NCBI RefSeq assembly: GCF_000701405.1
Contig: NZ_JNIV01000035.1
Coordinates: 1 to 43,497 of the forward strand
Origin: Deinococcus marmoris DSM 12784
Lineage (GTDB): Bacteria; Deinococcota; Deinococci; Deinococcales; Deinococcaceae
Direction of reading: 5' to 3'
Length of the DNA: 43,497 nucleotides
In this document: in pieces, positions 16,785 through 25,446 of the stretch
Position numbering within the stretch: position 1 is the stretch's first letter
Layout: the number at the start of each line of letters is the position of its first letter
Notes under the pieces: generated by a model
Seen by the model: the letters and a program-made list of their open reading frames with translations, nothing else
What the model was told of the DNA's origin: nothing
The model's database searches: none
Made by a program: the position numbers and the translations under genes

Positions 16785-17021
16785 TCAGAGCAGACGAAAT
16801 CTGCCGTGTCCTACGCGTTCCAAGTCGTTGTATTTCCCAGCCTTTGGGCCGACGGCGTTGCTGCACATCTCGGTGGCCACATGACGGCGGATGGTGGTGT
16901 CCAGATGATGGGTGCCGCGTTCGCGCATGGCGGCGACGATCTCGTGGGCCGTAAAGGTCCCGTCGGTGCGCTCTCGGCTCAACCTGCGAGCGACAGCGAG
17001 AATTTCATCACGGCAAATCAT
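16785..17021 (-). CDS. Small antisense HTH-like protein (resembles DUF7669)
   Basis: 78 residues on the minus strand inside a rightward operon. It has MICRDEILAVARRL, then FTAHEIVAAMRER and TIRRHVATEMCSNA, ending DLERVGHGRFRLL: a winged-helix-like layout that I recall as DUF7669, often seen next to restriction or mobile genes. It carries its own promoter with a leaderless start. The opposite strand is also open (16779-17114), but that product has no domain character. Reads as an autonomous accessory gene. Confidence 0.7.
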   Translation of the reverse strand: MICRDEILAVARRLSRERTDGTFTAHEIVAAMRERGTHHLDTTIRRHVATEMCSNAVGPKAGKYNDLERVGHGRFRLL

Positions 17022-17027
17022 GGTTCA

Positions 17028-17056
17028 ATTTTGCATTGGCAGGCGGGGAGAGTCAG
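17028..17056 (-). promoter_or_regulatory. Leaderless promoter of the antisense gene
   Basis: On the minus strand CTGACT (17056-17051), 17-base spacer, CAAAAT (17033-17028), six bases, ATG 17021. Same geometry as the Cro-side and phosphodiesterase promoters. Confidence 0.55.
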
Positions 17057-17110
17057 TGTGACCCTGCAAGTTCGCCAGGGCAAACGCTATGAGCGCCAGC
17101 GGGCGAAGGC

Positions 17111-17605
17111 ATGACCCGTTCTGACGCCGTGCTCGCCATCATCTGCGCTGGCCCAGACCGGAGCTGGACCCCGGCGCAGGTCAGCGCCGCCCTGGGCTGG
17201 CCGCCTGAATTTGCCCGCAATGCCATGAAGTTTCTGTACGTCCAGGGGGAGTTGCTGCGGAGTGAGCCGGGCTGTTACCACCTGCCCACCTGGACCCCGC
17301 CCACGTCGGGTACTTGTAAGCCGCGCCCCTCCCGCGCTGGTCAGGGGATCTCGACTCTGCCGCGTGATCTGCCGCCTCTGACTCCGCCTGCCCATCCGCC
17401 AGATCCCGCTCTGATGGTGCTGGTGATCAACACCCTGCATGCCCACGGGAGGCCTATGAGCCAGACCATGCTGATCAACCGACTGAGCGGGTGCGGCCTG
17501 AAGCTGGCTGCCCTGCAAGCCATCCTGGCCGCGCTGGAACTGGCCGGGGAAGTCCAGCGCACTCCGGAGCGCCTGCACGAGTTGACCTCGCAGGTTACCC
17601 AGTGA
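17111..17605 (+). CDS. Hypothetical protein with two helical lobes
   Basis: 164 residues. An N-terminal winged-helix-like lobe (SDAVLAIICAGPDRSWTPAQ, GYHL-type end CYHLP) and a C-terminal similar lobe (ALMVLVINTLHAHGRPMSQT ... AGEVQR) are joined by a Pro-rich linker. The two lobes look like a duplicated HTH. Overlaps the next gene by GTGA. Confidence 0.6.
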   Translation: MTRSDAVLAIICAGPDRSWTPAQVSAALGWPPEFARNAMKFLYVQGELLRSEPGCYHLPTWTPPTSGTCKPRPSRAGQGISTLPRDLPPLTPPAHPPDPALMVLVINTLHAHGRPMSQTMLINRLSGCGLKLAALQAILAALELAGEVQRTPERLHELTSQVTQ

Positions 17606-18531
17606 CCACAACCACCCGTACCCGCCAGCCCAACCCACCCCAGCAGGCCCGCGCCCTGGCCGAGCTGCGCCCCAGGACCCCGGACGGGTACGCGGCCACC
17701 CGCCGTGCGCTGCTGATCCTGGCCCAGTCCGCCAAGCAAGAAGATCGGTCCATCTATGCCGGAGTGGTGCAGGTCATGGTCGACGTGCGTGCCGCCGTGG
17801 CTACTGAACTGGCCCAGACCGCAAAAGCCACCATGAGGGACAAACGCAACCCGCCGGGCAATGATCCCTTGACCCGCTGGTATGCCGGACAACTAGGGGA
17901 GGCCACGCCCGCGTCCAGTCCCACCCAGCAGCAGCGTGAACTCTCCCAGCGCCAGAACGCCGTGACCGGTCAGCTCCGTCAGCGTGACGCCGCCCGCATG
18001 GCGGCCAACGCCCTGGCCCACGCGCTGTGGGCGGTGCATCAGGGAGAGCGGGACTGGACGCCTCTCGCCACGAAGCCCAGCATCTTGCAGGCCCAGGCCC
18101 CGACAGGTCAGCCCAGTGGCAGTGTGTCCGGCCCGTCCTACCTGGAAGTCACAGTGCCCGGTTCGGAATTTGGCCCGTCCCAGACCTTGCGCCTGTTCCG
18201 GGTGGATTACGAGCGGCTGCTGGCACTGTGGGGCTATGACCGGGTGGCCCGTGCATCCCGCCTGCGCCAGAAACTGCGGGGAGCGGGTTCGCCGCCGGAT
18301 GATGTGGAGGCACTGTTTACCCTGGCCCTGGACGGCTCGACAGCGCCCAATCTGGCCCACGCGTGGCATGGCTACGTGACCGGTACCCGTCTGGGTGACG
18401 TGTTCTCAGCCCACAGCAGCGGCACAGTGCAACTGGCCCCCCGGCGCAACGGCGATCTGCGGCAAGCCGTGATGGAGTTGCACGCCCAGTGTCAGCAGGT
18501 TGAATTCTGCACTGGTGGGCAGGTATGCTAA
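17602..18531 (+). CDS. Hypothetical phage protein
   Basis: 309 residues from GTG 17602, which overlaps the upstream stop. Mostly helical with a middle region rich in Gln/Thr (PTQQQRELSQRQNAV) and a C-terminal globular part (LRLFRVDYERLLALWGYDRV). No family recognised. It is the last gene before two tandem terminators, so it ends the early/middle transcript. Confidence 0.7.
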   Translation: MTTTTRTRQPNPPQQARALAELRPRTPDGYAATRRALLILAQSAKQEDRSIYAGVVQVMVDVRAAVATELAQTAKATMRDKRNPPGNDPLTRWYAGQLGEATPASSPTQQQRELSQRQNAVTGQLRQRDAARMAANALAHALWAVHQGERDWTPLATKPSILQAQAPTGQPSGSVSGPSYLEVTVPGSEFGPSQTLRLFRVDYERLLALWGYDRVARASRLRQKLRGAGSPPDDVEALFTLALDGSTAPNLAHAWHGYVTGTRLGDVFSAHSSGTVQLAPRRNGDLRQAVMELHAQCQQVEFCTGGQVC

Positions 18532-18556
18532 GAGAGTCCAAGACGTGTTTATCCGC

Positions 18557-18577
18557 CGCCCTCCGGGGCGTTTTTTT
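18557..18577 (+). terminator. Terminator 1 at end of early transcript
   Basis: CGCCC-TCCG-GGGCG followed by seven T. Confidence 0.85.
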
Positions 18578-18671
18578 ATGGCGAGGACGAACGTCATATC
18601 CCTGTGACAGTTGGCGGGCTAGGCTTCGTTCATCCCGAAAGCAAGACCTGCCCGTGTGCGGCAGGAATACC

Positions 18672-18697
18672 GCCCCTCCTAAGCGAGGGGCTTTTTC
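18672..18697 (+). terminator. Terminator 2
   Basis: GCCCCTC-CTAAGC-GAGGGGC followed by five T. It lies 95 bases after the first terminator with no gene between. Confidence 0.85.
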
Positions 18698-18715
18698 GTT
18701 TCTGGGGGTGGTAGC

Positions 18716-18922
18716 GTGTCCAAGCGAATGCAGCGCATCCGCCGGGCCAAAGCTCTGGCCAAGACCTCGCAACCGGCTGACCCACTGCCTGAGCCAGCGT
18801 GGACCCGTCCGCTGGTGGGCGACTCGTTCTACCTGCACGAGCTGGGTTTGAGCCGCGAGTGCTTTGGCGACTGTCCGGCGTGGGTGGACTTGCCGCCAGT
18901 TATTCGGAGAGCTAGACCGTGA
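18716..18922 (+). CDS. Small hypothetical protein
   Basis: 68 residues, GTG start a few bases after a G-rich stretch (CTGGGGGTGG) that could serve as SD. Basic N-terminus (MSKRMQRIRRAKALAK) and a Cys-containing end (LSRECFGDCPAWVDLPP). No family recognised. It is the only plus-strand gene between the tandem terminators and the antisense unit. Confidence 0.5.
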   Translation: MSKRMQRIRRAKALAKTSQPADPLPEPAWTRPLVGDSFYLHELGLSRECFGDCPAWVDLPPVIRRARP

Positions 18923-18930
18923 CAGGTTGC

Positions 18931-19209
18931 TCAGGCTGCGGGAGAGACGATGCCAACCCGCTCGTTTTTCCTCAGCGCCCGCGCCCGATGCACGCCCATC
19001 TCCGCGAGATTGTTTGCGGACGACTCATCGTTCGCGGCTTCGACGAAACCACTCCAGTCCGTCATCTGACCGTCGAACTTCAGGCCGTAGCGGACCTCAA
19101 TGCCGAGCCTGGGTTCGAGCTTCAAGACGATTGGTAAATTTCTGCGCTCCCTGATGATCTCTATTTCGTATTCCAGATAAGAAAATCTGCGGAATGAAGT
19201 TTTGCTCAT
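18931..19209 (-). CDS. Antisense small protein, second gene of a two-gene unit
   Basis: 92 residues (MSKTSFRRFSYLEYEIEIIR... LKFDGQMTDWSGFVEAAND). Its ATG overlaps the stop of the upstream 39-codon gene (ATGA), which supports translation. Base composition is more AT-rich than the neighbours. On the plus strand 18919-19137 (72 residues, GTG overlapping the previous stop) covers nearly the same bases and is the competing reading. No family recognised; the unit looks like a prophage-expressed accessory insert. Confidence 0.5.
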   Translation of the reverse strand: MSKTSFRRFSYLEYEIEIIRERRNLPIVLKLEPRLGIEVRYGLKFDGQMTDWSGFVEAANDESSANNLAEMGVHRARALRKNERVGIVSPAA

Positions 19210-19325
19210 AACTCCAGGCTAATCAGCAGGGATTGCGTCCACGTCACAACTTCGCCCTCTAAGGGAACCATGAAGTGCGTGTGAGGCACGCGGCCCACCA
19301 TCTGCGCTGCCTGGCCTGCATTCAT
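19206..19325 (-). CDS. Antisense 39-residue protein, first gene of the unit
   Basis: ATG 19325 with a GGAAGGGGAAG SD upstream. Product starts MNAGQAAQMVGRVPHTHFMV and ends with a short hydrophobic tail (SLLISLEL). Coupled to the 92-residue gene by ATGA. Too short for a family call. Confidence 0.45.
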   Translation of the reverse strand: MNAGQAAQMVGRVPHTHFMVPLEGEVVTWTQSLLISLEL

Positions 19326-19406
19326 GGCTTCCCCTTCCCGTCACCAGGCCCCTAAAAATCGGGGCAAGTGGTGCGTCTGAATCCATGTGAGGAGGTGACC
19401 CCGCCG

Positions 19407-19985
19407 ATGCCCGACAAGCAAACCCGCAAGAAGCCCGCGCAGAAGCGGGGCAAGAAGGCCCGCAAGCTGGCCGCGCCCAAAGGTGGAGAGCGGCCTGTCA
19501 CCGAAATGCAGAAACGCTTCTGCGAACACCTGGCGCAGGGTCACAGCCAGACCGAGGCATTAAGGCTGGCTGGGAGCAAAGCCAAGGCCCCAGAAGTGAC
19601 TGCTTCCAGGTGGCTAAGGTTGGCTAAGGTCACCGCGTACCTCCAGTCCCTGCCGCAGCATCAGCAGCAGGAGACCGAGCGCCAGGACCGCATCGCCACC
19701 GCCCAGGAGCGCCAGCAGATCCTGACCACCATCCTGCGCGGCCAGGATCAGGCCAACTTCGTGACGGGGATCGGCCTGATTGCAGGCAAGCCCACCCACA
19801 CCGACAAGCTGCGCGCTGCCGACATGCTCGCCAAGATGAACGGGGAATACACGCTGAACATCAACATGAAGGTCACCCAGTACGCCAAGGACTGGCTCGA
19901 GGACCTGTTCACCATCCTGGAAGAGTTCGTCAGTCCTGAAACCGTGGACGCTATCGCGGCCCGCATTCGGACGTTCAACCCATGA
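19407..19985 (+). CDS. terS: Terminase small subunit
   Basis: 192 residues. It recognises the phage packaging site. After a very basic N-terminus (KQTRKKPAQKRGKKARK) comes an HTH segment (MQKRFCEHLAQGHSQTEALR) typical of the terminase_2/XtmA type, then a helical oligomerisation region. I chose ATG 19407 because GAGGAGGTGA lies ten bases upstream; an earlier GTG at 19368 precedes that SD. ATGA overlap with the large subunit. Confidence 0.85.
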   Translation: MPDKQTRKKPAQKRGKKARKLAAPKGGERPVTEMQKRFCEHLAQGHSQTEALRLAGSKAKAPEVTASRWLRLAKVTAYLQSLPQHQQQETERQDRIATAQERQQILTTILRGQDQANFVTGIGLIAGKPTHTDKLRAADMLAKMNGEYTLNINMKVTQYAKDWLEDLFTILEEFVSPETVDAIAARIRTFNP

Positions 19986-21685
19986 CGGCCCTCACCCTGG
20001 AAGGCCGCAACAGCCGCCGCATCGGCATGATCATGGGCGCAGAGGAACAATCCGGCGTCGATGTGCGTGAAGCCGCCCGCACCGCCCGTGCCCGCAACAT
20101 GACCCGCTACCAGCGCGATCTGCTGGGCTACTCCGAACGGGAGTGCGGCTTCACGCCCTGGGCCGGTGTGGAAGAAGATGAGGGCCAACTGGAGTTCTTT
20201 CAGGCCGTGCAGCAGAGCGTGATCGATCAGCTCGACGGCCAGCCCGCCATCCACGAATTCAGCATCAAGTCCTGCCACGGCGTCGGCAAAACCAAGGGCT
20301 GCTCCATCCTGGTCAACTGGTTCTTCGATGCCTTCCCGCAGAGCATCACGATCACCAGCGCGCCCAGCGACGATCAGGTGCGGACCCTGCTGTGGAAAGA
20401 CATCCGCAGCAGCCGCCCGCTGTGGGGCAAACGCCATCTGAAACCCGCCGATCCGTTCATGACACGCGGGGACGGCTGGTTCGCGATGGGCCGGGTGACT
20501 AACGATGCAGGTGGCACCGGCACGGCCCGCTTTCACGGTCAGCATGCCAAGTTCATGCTGTTCGTCTTCGACGAGGCGGACGGCGTCCCGGAGTTCGCTT
20601 ACGGCGCGGTGGACGGCATGATGACGAACCTCGGCCCCGGCATGGTGCTGATCTTCATCCGCATCGGCAACCCGGCGACCCGTACCAGCGAGTTCCACAA
20701 ACGCCACACCGCTGCTGGCGTTCACAGCATCAACTTCGACGCGCTGCGCTTCCCGAACGTCTACCACGACGCCCCTTCCCTGGTTCCCGGCGGGACCACC
20801 CGCGACTGGGTGAGCAAGATGGTCCGCCGTCACTGCGAGGTGGTCCAGCAGGCGGACGAGGAGGCCCAGACCTTCACGCTGACCTGGGAGACGGAGGACA
20901 AGCACGGCAGCCCCGCGCCTGCTGGAACGAACCTGAAGCCCAACGGTGAGTTTCTGTTCCGCGTGCGCGGGAAGACGCCCAAGAACGAAACGCTGGAAAG
21001 CTTCATCAGCGAGGGCCGCTACGAAGCTGCCTGTGAGCGCGACATCACGCCGATGCTGACGCAGGCGGACATCCACTTCGCGGCCATCGCGGCAGACATG
21101 GCCCGCTACGGTTCGGACGGCGGCACCGTCTACCTGAATCACCGCCTGACCCTGAGCCGGGAAGCGGTGGTGCAGGGCCAGGACACGGCGGGTTACGTGG
21201 TCCGTATCGAGGCCGCAATCCAGAAGGCGATCTGGCAGGGCGCGAAGCAGATTCAGTTGCGGGTGGACAACACCGGCGGCTGGGGCATCGGCGTTATCGA
21301 TTACTTCAAGGAACTGACCTATCCCGGCGTGGCCTTCGAGGTGATCGAGGTGGGCTTCGGTGAGGTGGCCACCGATCCCACCAGTTACTACAACCTCAGC
21401 ACCGAGCTGTACGCCGAGGCCGACGCGGTGCTGGCCCGCACCCGGATCGCCACGCCCAGTGACGAGCTGCGTGATGACCTCACGGACCGGCGGCTGTACT
21501 ACCGGCACGGGCGGGACAAGCGGTACGTGCAGAAAGCCGAGGAGAAGGATGACTTCAAGAAGCGCCACAAGCGCAGTCCAGATGACGGGGACGGCGCGGT
21601 GATGGCCCTGGCTCCGGCCCGGCTGTTCGAGCCGCAGGCCGTGTTCGTCGAGGAGCCGCGAGGCTGGGGAGGGTGGACCGGATGA
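19982..21685 (+). CDS. terL: Terminase large subunit
   Basis: 567 residues. It is the packaging ATPase and nuclease. Walker A is SCHGVGKTKG (about 97-106), Walker B FVFDEADG near 200, and the C-terminal RNase H-like nuclease shows DMARYGSDGG, DNTGGWGIGVIDYF and DDGDGAVMALAPA, providing the three acidic residues. Full length for the family. Coupled to both neighbours. Confidence 0.95.
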   Translation: MTALTLEGRNSRRIGMIMGAEEQSGVDVREAARTARARNMTRYQRDLLGYSERECGFTPWAGVEEDEGQLEFFQAVQQSVIDQLDGQPAIHEFSIKSCHGVGKTKGCSILVNWFFDAFPQSITITSAPSDDQVRTLLWKDIRSSRPLWGKRHLKPADPFMTRGDGWFAMGRVTNDAGGTGTARFHGQHAKFMLFVFDEADGVPEFAYGAVDGMMTNLGPGMVLIFIRIGNPATRTSEFHKRHTAAGVHSINFDALRFPNVYHDAPSLVPGGTTRDWVSKMVRRHCEVVQQADEEAQTFTLTWETEDKHGSPAPAGTNLKPNGEFLFRVRGKTPKNETLESFISEGRYEAACERDITPMLTQADIHFAAIAADMARYGSDGGTVYLNHRLTLSREAVVQGQDTAGYVVRIEAAIQKAIWQGAKQIQLRVDNTGGWGIGVIDYFKELTYPGVAFEVIEVGFGEVATDPTSYYNLSTELYAEADAVLARTRIATPSDELRDDLTDRRLYYRHGRDKRYVQKAEEKDDFKKRHKRSPDDGDGAVMALAPARLFEPQAVFVEEPRGWGGWTG

Positions 21686-23370
21686 ATAAACTGATCACGC
21701 TCAACCTGCTGACGGCCTCGCTGAACCAATTGAGCGAGGCCGCTTCCGTGACCCTGCCCGAGACTGCCCGACAGGCCCGCAACATGTATGACGGCCACCA
21801 TCTGGGCGAACCCCTGGGCGCTGGCGCGGGCATGAACTTCGCTTACTGGCGCGGCCCGATGGTGCGGATGCCAGAAGGCGCAACCGAACAGCAGCAGCGC
21901 GCCGCCCAGTCCATGGTGACCGACTTCCAGAACGCCCTGACCCGATCCTTTACCAGCACCAACTTCGTCCGGGAAACCCTGACCCGCGAGATCGCGAGCT
22001 GCACCGCTAAGATGAACTGGACGCTGATCGACACCGGAGAGCAGGCCACCCTGCCCCCGGACGGCGAGCGGACGCTTCTGGAAGGCGAGGCGGACATCCT
22101 CATCAGCGCCTGGTGGCGCACCGCCCGCAAGCATCCCGAGAAGGCCATCCGGCAGGCCCTGACCTTTGCCCGGCGCGAAGGCCGCAGCGTCCTGCGCTTC
22201 CGCGTGGCGGCTGGTGCTTATGCCAAGGGGGAAGACGGCAGGCTGCGCGTCAAGACCCAGGACATGGCGCAGATCGCCCGCTTCATCCGCCTGGAATGCG
22301 TCCCGGCACCGGAACGCGTGGCCGTCTGGGAGAACGCCGATACCTTTGAAGCCAGCGCGGTCTACGTCTACCAGGACGGCAAGGGCACCGACAGCGCCGA
22401 GACCTGCCACATCGAGGAAGGTAAAACCCTGCTGCGGCTGCACAAGGCCGGAGGCGAGGCCGCCACCATCCTGGATCTGGACCTGGGCGGGCGAATCCTG
22501 TACCTGGAACTGAAGACGGACCCCGCGATCACCGCCCAGTTCCTCCAGAACCAGATGGCCTACAACACGGCCAGCACCATGATTCTGCGGAACACCGAAC
22601 TGGCGGGGTTTCTGGAACGCTGGGGCATCAACATCGAGCCGCCTTACGAGCTGGTGGACGATCCAGGAACCCCTGGCCAGAAGATGAAGCGCTACTCCTC
22701 GGCACGCCCAGGCGCGGGCACGATGATGACCTGGCAGCAGAGCACCATCAAGACCCGCGACGCACGCGGCGGCCTCATCAACGAGCAGCCGCTGGGCAGT
22801 GCCCAGTACGGACGGTTCGAGCCGAGTCCACCCGACTCCCTGATCAGCGCCACCACGCACAACATGCTGAACATGTATAGCGAGGTGGATCAGAGTTACG
22901 TCCTGATGGGCAAGGACGCCACGGCGTCAGGCCGCAGCCGGGAAGTGGCGATCAGCGACTTCGACAACATCCGGCAGCCCACCATCGATCTGGCCGAGGC
23001 CACCATCGGCGAGGTCTGCGAGGTCTTCCTGGCCCTGGTCAGTGCGCTGGCGGGTCAGGCTGGCCACTTCGATTCCATCCAGGTGGAAGGTGAGGTCAAG
23101 AGCCGGATCGTGCCGCCCAGCCCGCTGGACCGTCAGGCGGACCGGGAGGACGTGAAGGTAGGCGTGATCAGCAAGCACACGGCCCGTCAGCGCCAGGGCA
23201 TCGACGATCCCGAACAGGAGGACGCGCAGATCGAGCGGGAAGGACAGGCCGCATTGCCAGCACCGGGCGAGAACATTCCACCCAAGGAAGACCCTCCGAA
23301 AGTGGAACCGCCGAAGGTAGACCCGCCGCCTGATCCGAAGCCGCCCGCCCGCAAGGGGCGGAAGAAGTGA
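21682..23370 (+). CDS. Portal protein
   Basis: 562 residues, ATGA overlap with the terminase. Position after the terminase and the mixed helical/beta layout with a long middle (YNTASTMILRNTELAGFLER, SSARPGAGTMM) and the typical Asp/Arg-rich tail fit a dodecameric portal. The C-terminus ends in a Pro/Lys repeat (PPKVEPPKVDPPP). The family is assigned mainly by place and size. Confidence 0.85.
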   Translation: MNKLITLNLLTASLNQLSEAASVTLPETARQARNMYDGHHLGEPLGAGAGMNFAYWRGPMVRMPEGATEQQQRAAQSMVTDFQNALTRSFTSTNFVRETLTREIASCTAKMNWTLIDTGEQATLPPDGERTLLEGEADILISAWWRTARKHPEKAIRQALTFARREGRSVLRFRVAAGAYAKGEDGRLRVKTQDMAQIARFIRLECVPAPERVAVWENADTFEASAVYVYQDGKGTDSAETCHIEEGKTLLRLHKAGGEAATILDLDLGGRILYLELKTDPAITAQFLQNQMAYNTASTMILRNTELAGFLERWGINIEPPYELVDDPGTPGQKMKRYSSARPGAGTMMTWQQSTIKTRDARGGLINEQPLGSAQYGRFEPSPPDSLISATTHNMLNMYSEVDQSYVLMGKDATASGRSREVAISDFDNIRQPTIDLAEATIGEVCEVFLALVSALAGQAGHFDSIQVEGEVKSRIVPPSPLDRQADREDVKVGVISKHTARQRQGIDDPEQEDAQIEREGQAALPAPGENIPPKEDPPKVEPPKVDPPPDPKPPARKGRKK

Positions 23371-23675
23371 TGAGGCGCGCCCCCATCAAACTGAAGGCCG
23401 GCGAGCTGGTGCTGCTGCGCTGGGAAGACAGCGCGACCGAGGTGGCCAGCACCAACTGGATGCCGGCCAAGAAGCTGCGGGATGCGCTGCGCTCTGAACA
23501 CCCGGTGGCGTTGTGTTACTCCACCGGCTTCGTGGTGGCCACCAATCGGCGCTGTGTCTCTCTGGCGCAGAGCGTGTCGGAGGGTGGCAGCGTGTGCCAT
23601 GTCCTGCATGTCCCCTGGTCAGCGGTGCGGTGGCTCAAACACTTGAAGGAACCGAAGGGCAGGGTGAGGCCGTGA
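23370..23675 (+). CDS. Hypothetical small head-region protein
   Basis: 101 residues (APIKLKAGELVLLRWED... VPWSAVRWLKHLKEPK). The beta-rich start (KAGELVLLRW) looks like a small SH3-like fold. TGATG overlap with both neighbours. Function unknown. Confidence 0.7.
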   Translation: MRRAPIKLKAGELVLLRWEDSATEVASTNWMPAKKLRDALRSEHPVALCYSTGFVVATNRRCVSLAQSVSEGGSVCHVLHVPWSAVRWLKHLKEPKGRVRP

Positions 23676-24178
23676 TGCTGGAGCACCGCCAGCAGATAGG
23701 CGAAATCGGCTGTCTCTATCACTCGGCTTTTTCGATCACCGGAGACACCTCCCTGCTGGAGCATGTGACCGACAGCAGCGCCGCCCGCTACCAGGTGCGC
23801 CTGATAGAGCGCGGCTTCCTGACCTTCACGCTGTTCTGCTCTGAGCCTCCGGAGCCGCCCACCAGTCCGGGCTACTGGGGACGCTTGCGCGCCCGCTTCG
23901 CCCGCGACAACGCCACGCCTGAGCGGCATGCGCCCCTGCTGGTCAGCATTCCTGGCGTCACGCCTGGCTGGCTGCATCAGGTGGCCGTGCTGCTGCCTGC
24001 ACACGCCGGCGAGTCGCTCGTCTGCGTTTCTGACAGCAACTTCGCGCACAACAACTGGATGACCTGGGAAGAGTTCCTGCCCAGTGTCTACGCCCGCGCC
24101 CACCGGATCGAGATGCTCGGCCCGTTGGACTTGGACGCCTACCCCGCAGCCACCCACGCCCCTGGAGGGACGCCATGA
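23675..24178 (+). CDS. Papain-like (C39-type) cysteine peptidase, putative
   Basis: 167 residues. Gln7 lies six positions before Cys13 (QIGEIGCLYHSAF), the spacing of the papain oxyanion Gln and nucleophile; His101 is in GWLHQVAVLL and Asp120 in CVSDSN, the third-residue position. The MTWEEF end also fits C39-like proteins. It sits between portal and scaffold, where tailed phages usually carry the prohead protease. No signal peptide. It may process head proteins or be an accessory enzyme. GTG 23672 is an alternative start. Confidence 0.55.
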   Translation: MLEHRQQIGEIGCLYHSAFSITGDTSLLEHVTDSSAARYQVRLIERGFLTFTLFCSEPPEPPTSPGYWGRLRARFARDNATPERHAPLLVSIPGVTPGWLHQVAVLLPAHAGESLVCVSDSNFAHNNWMTWEEFLPSVYARAHRIEMLGPLDLDAYPAATHAPGGTP

Positions 24179-24948
24179 AGAAAAGAAACTTGCTGAACCT
24201 GACCGCCTGCCTGCTCGCTGGTGCACTGATCCCACGCGGCGATGGCACCCCCCCCGCTCCCGCCCCCGCCAACGATGGCCGCCTGACCGAGGAAGAGTGG
24301 AACACCCGCAACGCCGCCAAGCATGCCCAGAGCACCCACGGTGACCTGATCAAACAGGTGACCACGCTGGAACGCGAGAACGCCCGACTGAAGGAAGTGC
24401 AGGTGCCACGCGGAGGCCGCGCCCTGACCACCGAGGAAGCCGCCGCCTACGACGCCTATGTGGCGCTGGGCAAGCCGGACGAGCTGAAGACCAAGGTGGA
24501 ACAGGGCGAGAAAGACGGCGCGGAGCTGGTGGGCGTTCGCACCCAGAAGTCTCTTGACGACGCGGCCCGCGACGCCGGTTACAAGCCCAGCGTGCTGGCA
24601 GACCGCGTGAAGGCTGCCGGGCTGACCGTGCTGCCCAGTCGGGAGGTAGAGCGCGACGGCAAGAAGGTCATGGTGCCGTTCGTCAAGGACGCCAGCGGCG
24701 CAGAGCATGAGCTGCCCGCCTACGCCACCCAGCACTGGGGCGACTACCTGCCAGCGCTGACCTCTGCCGCCAGTTCCACCACTACCACCACCACCGGCGC
24801 GGAGGTGGGCGGCAAACAGGACAGCGCCGCCTCCGGTTCCGGCGGAGGCACGGGCGGAAGCTGGGTGCAGCAGGCGCTGGCGAAATCCACCACAGGAGGT
24901 GCGGCCTACGTAGACCCGCTGCAAGCCCAGAAACCAGCGGCGAACTGA
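24175..24948 (+). CDS. Head scaffolding protein, putative
   Basis: 257 residues. A hydrophobic N-terminus (MKKRNLLNLTACLLAGALIP then RGDG) is followed by a coiled-coil region (LIKQVTTLERENARLKEVQV) and a Thr/Gly/Ser-rich C-terminus ending in GSWVQQALAKST. Coiled coil plus place before the capsid genes fit a scaffold of the GP20 type. The N-terminal motif is shared with the next two plus-strand genes. Confidence 0.7.
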   Translation: MKKRNLLNLTACLLAGALIPRGDGTPPAPAPANDGRLTEEEWNTRNAAKHAQSTHGDLIKQVTTLERENARLKEVQVPRGGRALTTEEAAAYDAYVALGKPDELKTKVEQGEKDGAELVGVRTQKSLDDAARDAGYKPSVLADRVKAAGLTVLPSREVERDGKKVMVPFVKDASGAEHELPAYATQHWGDYLPALTSAASSTTTTTTGAEVGGKQDSAASGSGGGTGGSWVQQALAKSTTGGAAYVDPLQAQKPAAN

Positions 24949-25013
24949 GCGCGGCCCAGCGGACACCCCACCCTCTTCTTCCTCAGCGGCCCGAGGCCCT
25001 GAAAGGACACACC

Positions 25014-25445
25014 GTGAAGAAAACTTTTCTGATCATGACGGCCCTACTGATCGGCGGGGCCGCCGCCATTCGGGGCGAGAAGCGCAGCCTCAGCATGCCG
25101 CAGTGGATCGCGGACTACAGCAGCCTTGACCTGCACGGGGCGGGCGCACCCATCAACTGGGCCGCCTTCACCGACGCCAAGTTCGGCACAGCAGGCCGCC
25201 GCTTCGTGCCCAGCGGCACCACCGTCAGCCTGGTTGCGGGCAAGATCGTGCCCGCCGACGGCACCGCCGACACCCTGCTGATGATGAGCGACGCGCGCGA
25301 GGACAGCCCGGCGGACAGCATCAGCGGCTACGGCCTGGTCACGGCGGGGAACGTCTACGAGGCGCAGCTTCCTGACTCCACCGGTGCGCCCGCCGTGCTG
25401 GCCACGCCCGTCCGCACGAAGGCCGCCCGCTTCTACTTCCAGTAG
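25014..25445 (+). CDS. Head decoration protein, putative
   Basis: 143 residues, GTG start with GAAAGGA upstream. Hydrophobic N-terminus (KKTFLIMTALLIGGAAAIRG) then a beta-rich body (GRRFVPSGTTVSLVAGKIVP, SGYGLVTAGNVYEAQLPDS) like gpD-type capsid decoration proteins. Lies between scaffold and major capsid genes. Confidence 0.7.
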   Translation: MKKTFLIMTALLIGGAAAIRGEKRSLSMPQWIADYSSLDLHGAGAPINWAAFTDAKFGTAGRRFVPSGTTVSLVAGKIVPADGTADTLLMMSDAREDSPADSISGYGLVTAGNVYEAQLPDSTGAPAVLATPVRTKAARFYFQ

Positions 25446-25446
25446 T

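Noticed and set aside
16779..17114. Plus-strand frame opposite the antisense HTH gene
   Set aside because: GTGA and ATGA overlaps fit the operon, but the product has no fold pattern while the minus strand shows an HTH-like protein with its own promoter. The last 18 codons (from GTG 17058) may be a remnant.
18525..18851. Plus-strand frame of 108 codons over the tandem terminators
   Set aside because: It runs through both terminator stems and overlaps the better candidate 18716-18922.
18919..19137. Plus-strand 72-codon frame
   Set aside because: Kept only as an alternative; the minus-strand pair has an SD and a coupled overlap. Not fully excluded.
19748..21568. 606-codon minus-strand frame inside the terminase genes
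   Set aside because: High-GC shadow of terL, rich in His/Gly/Ala/Val, no SD.
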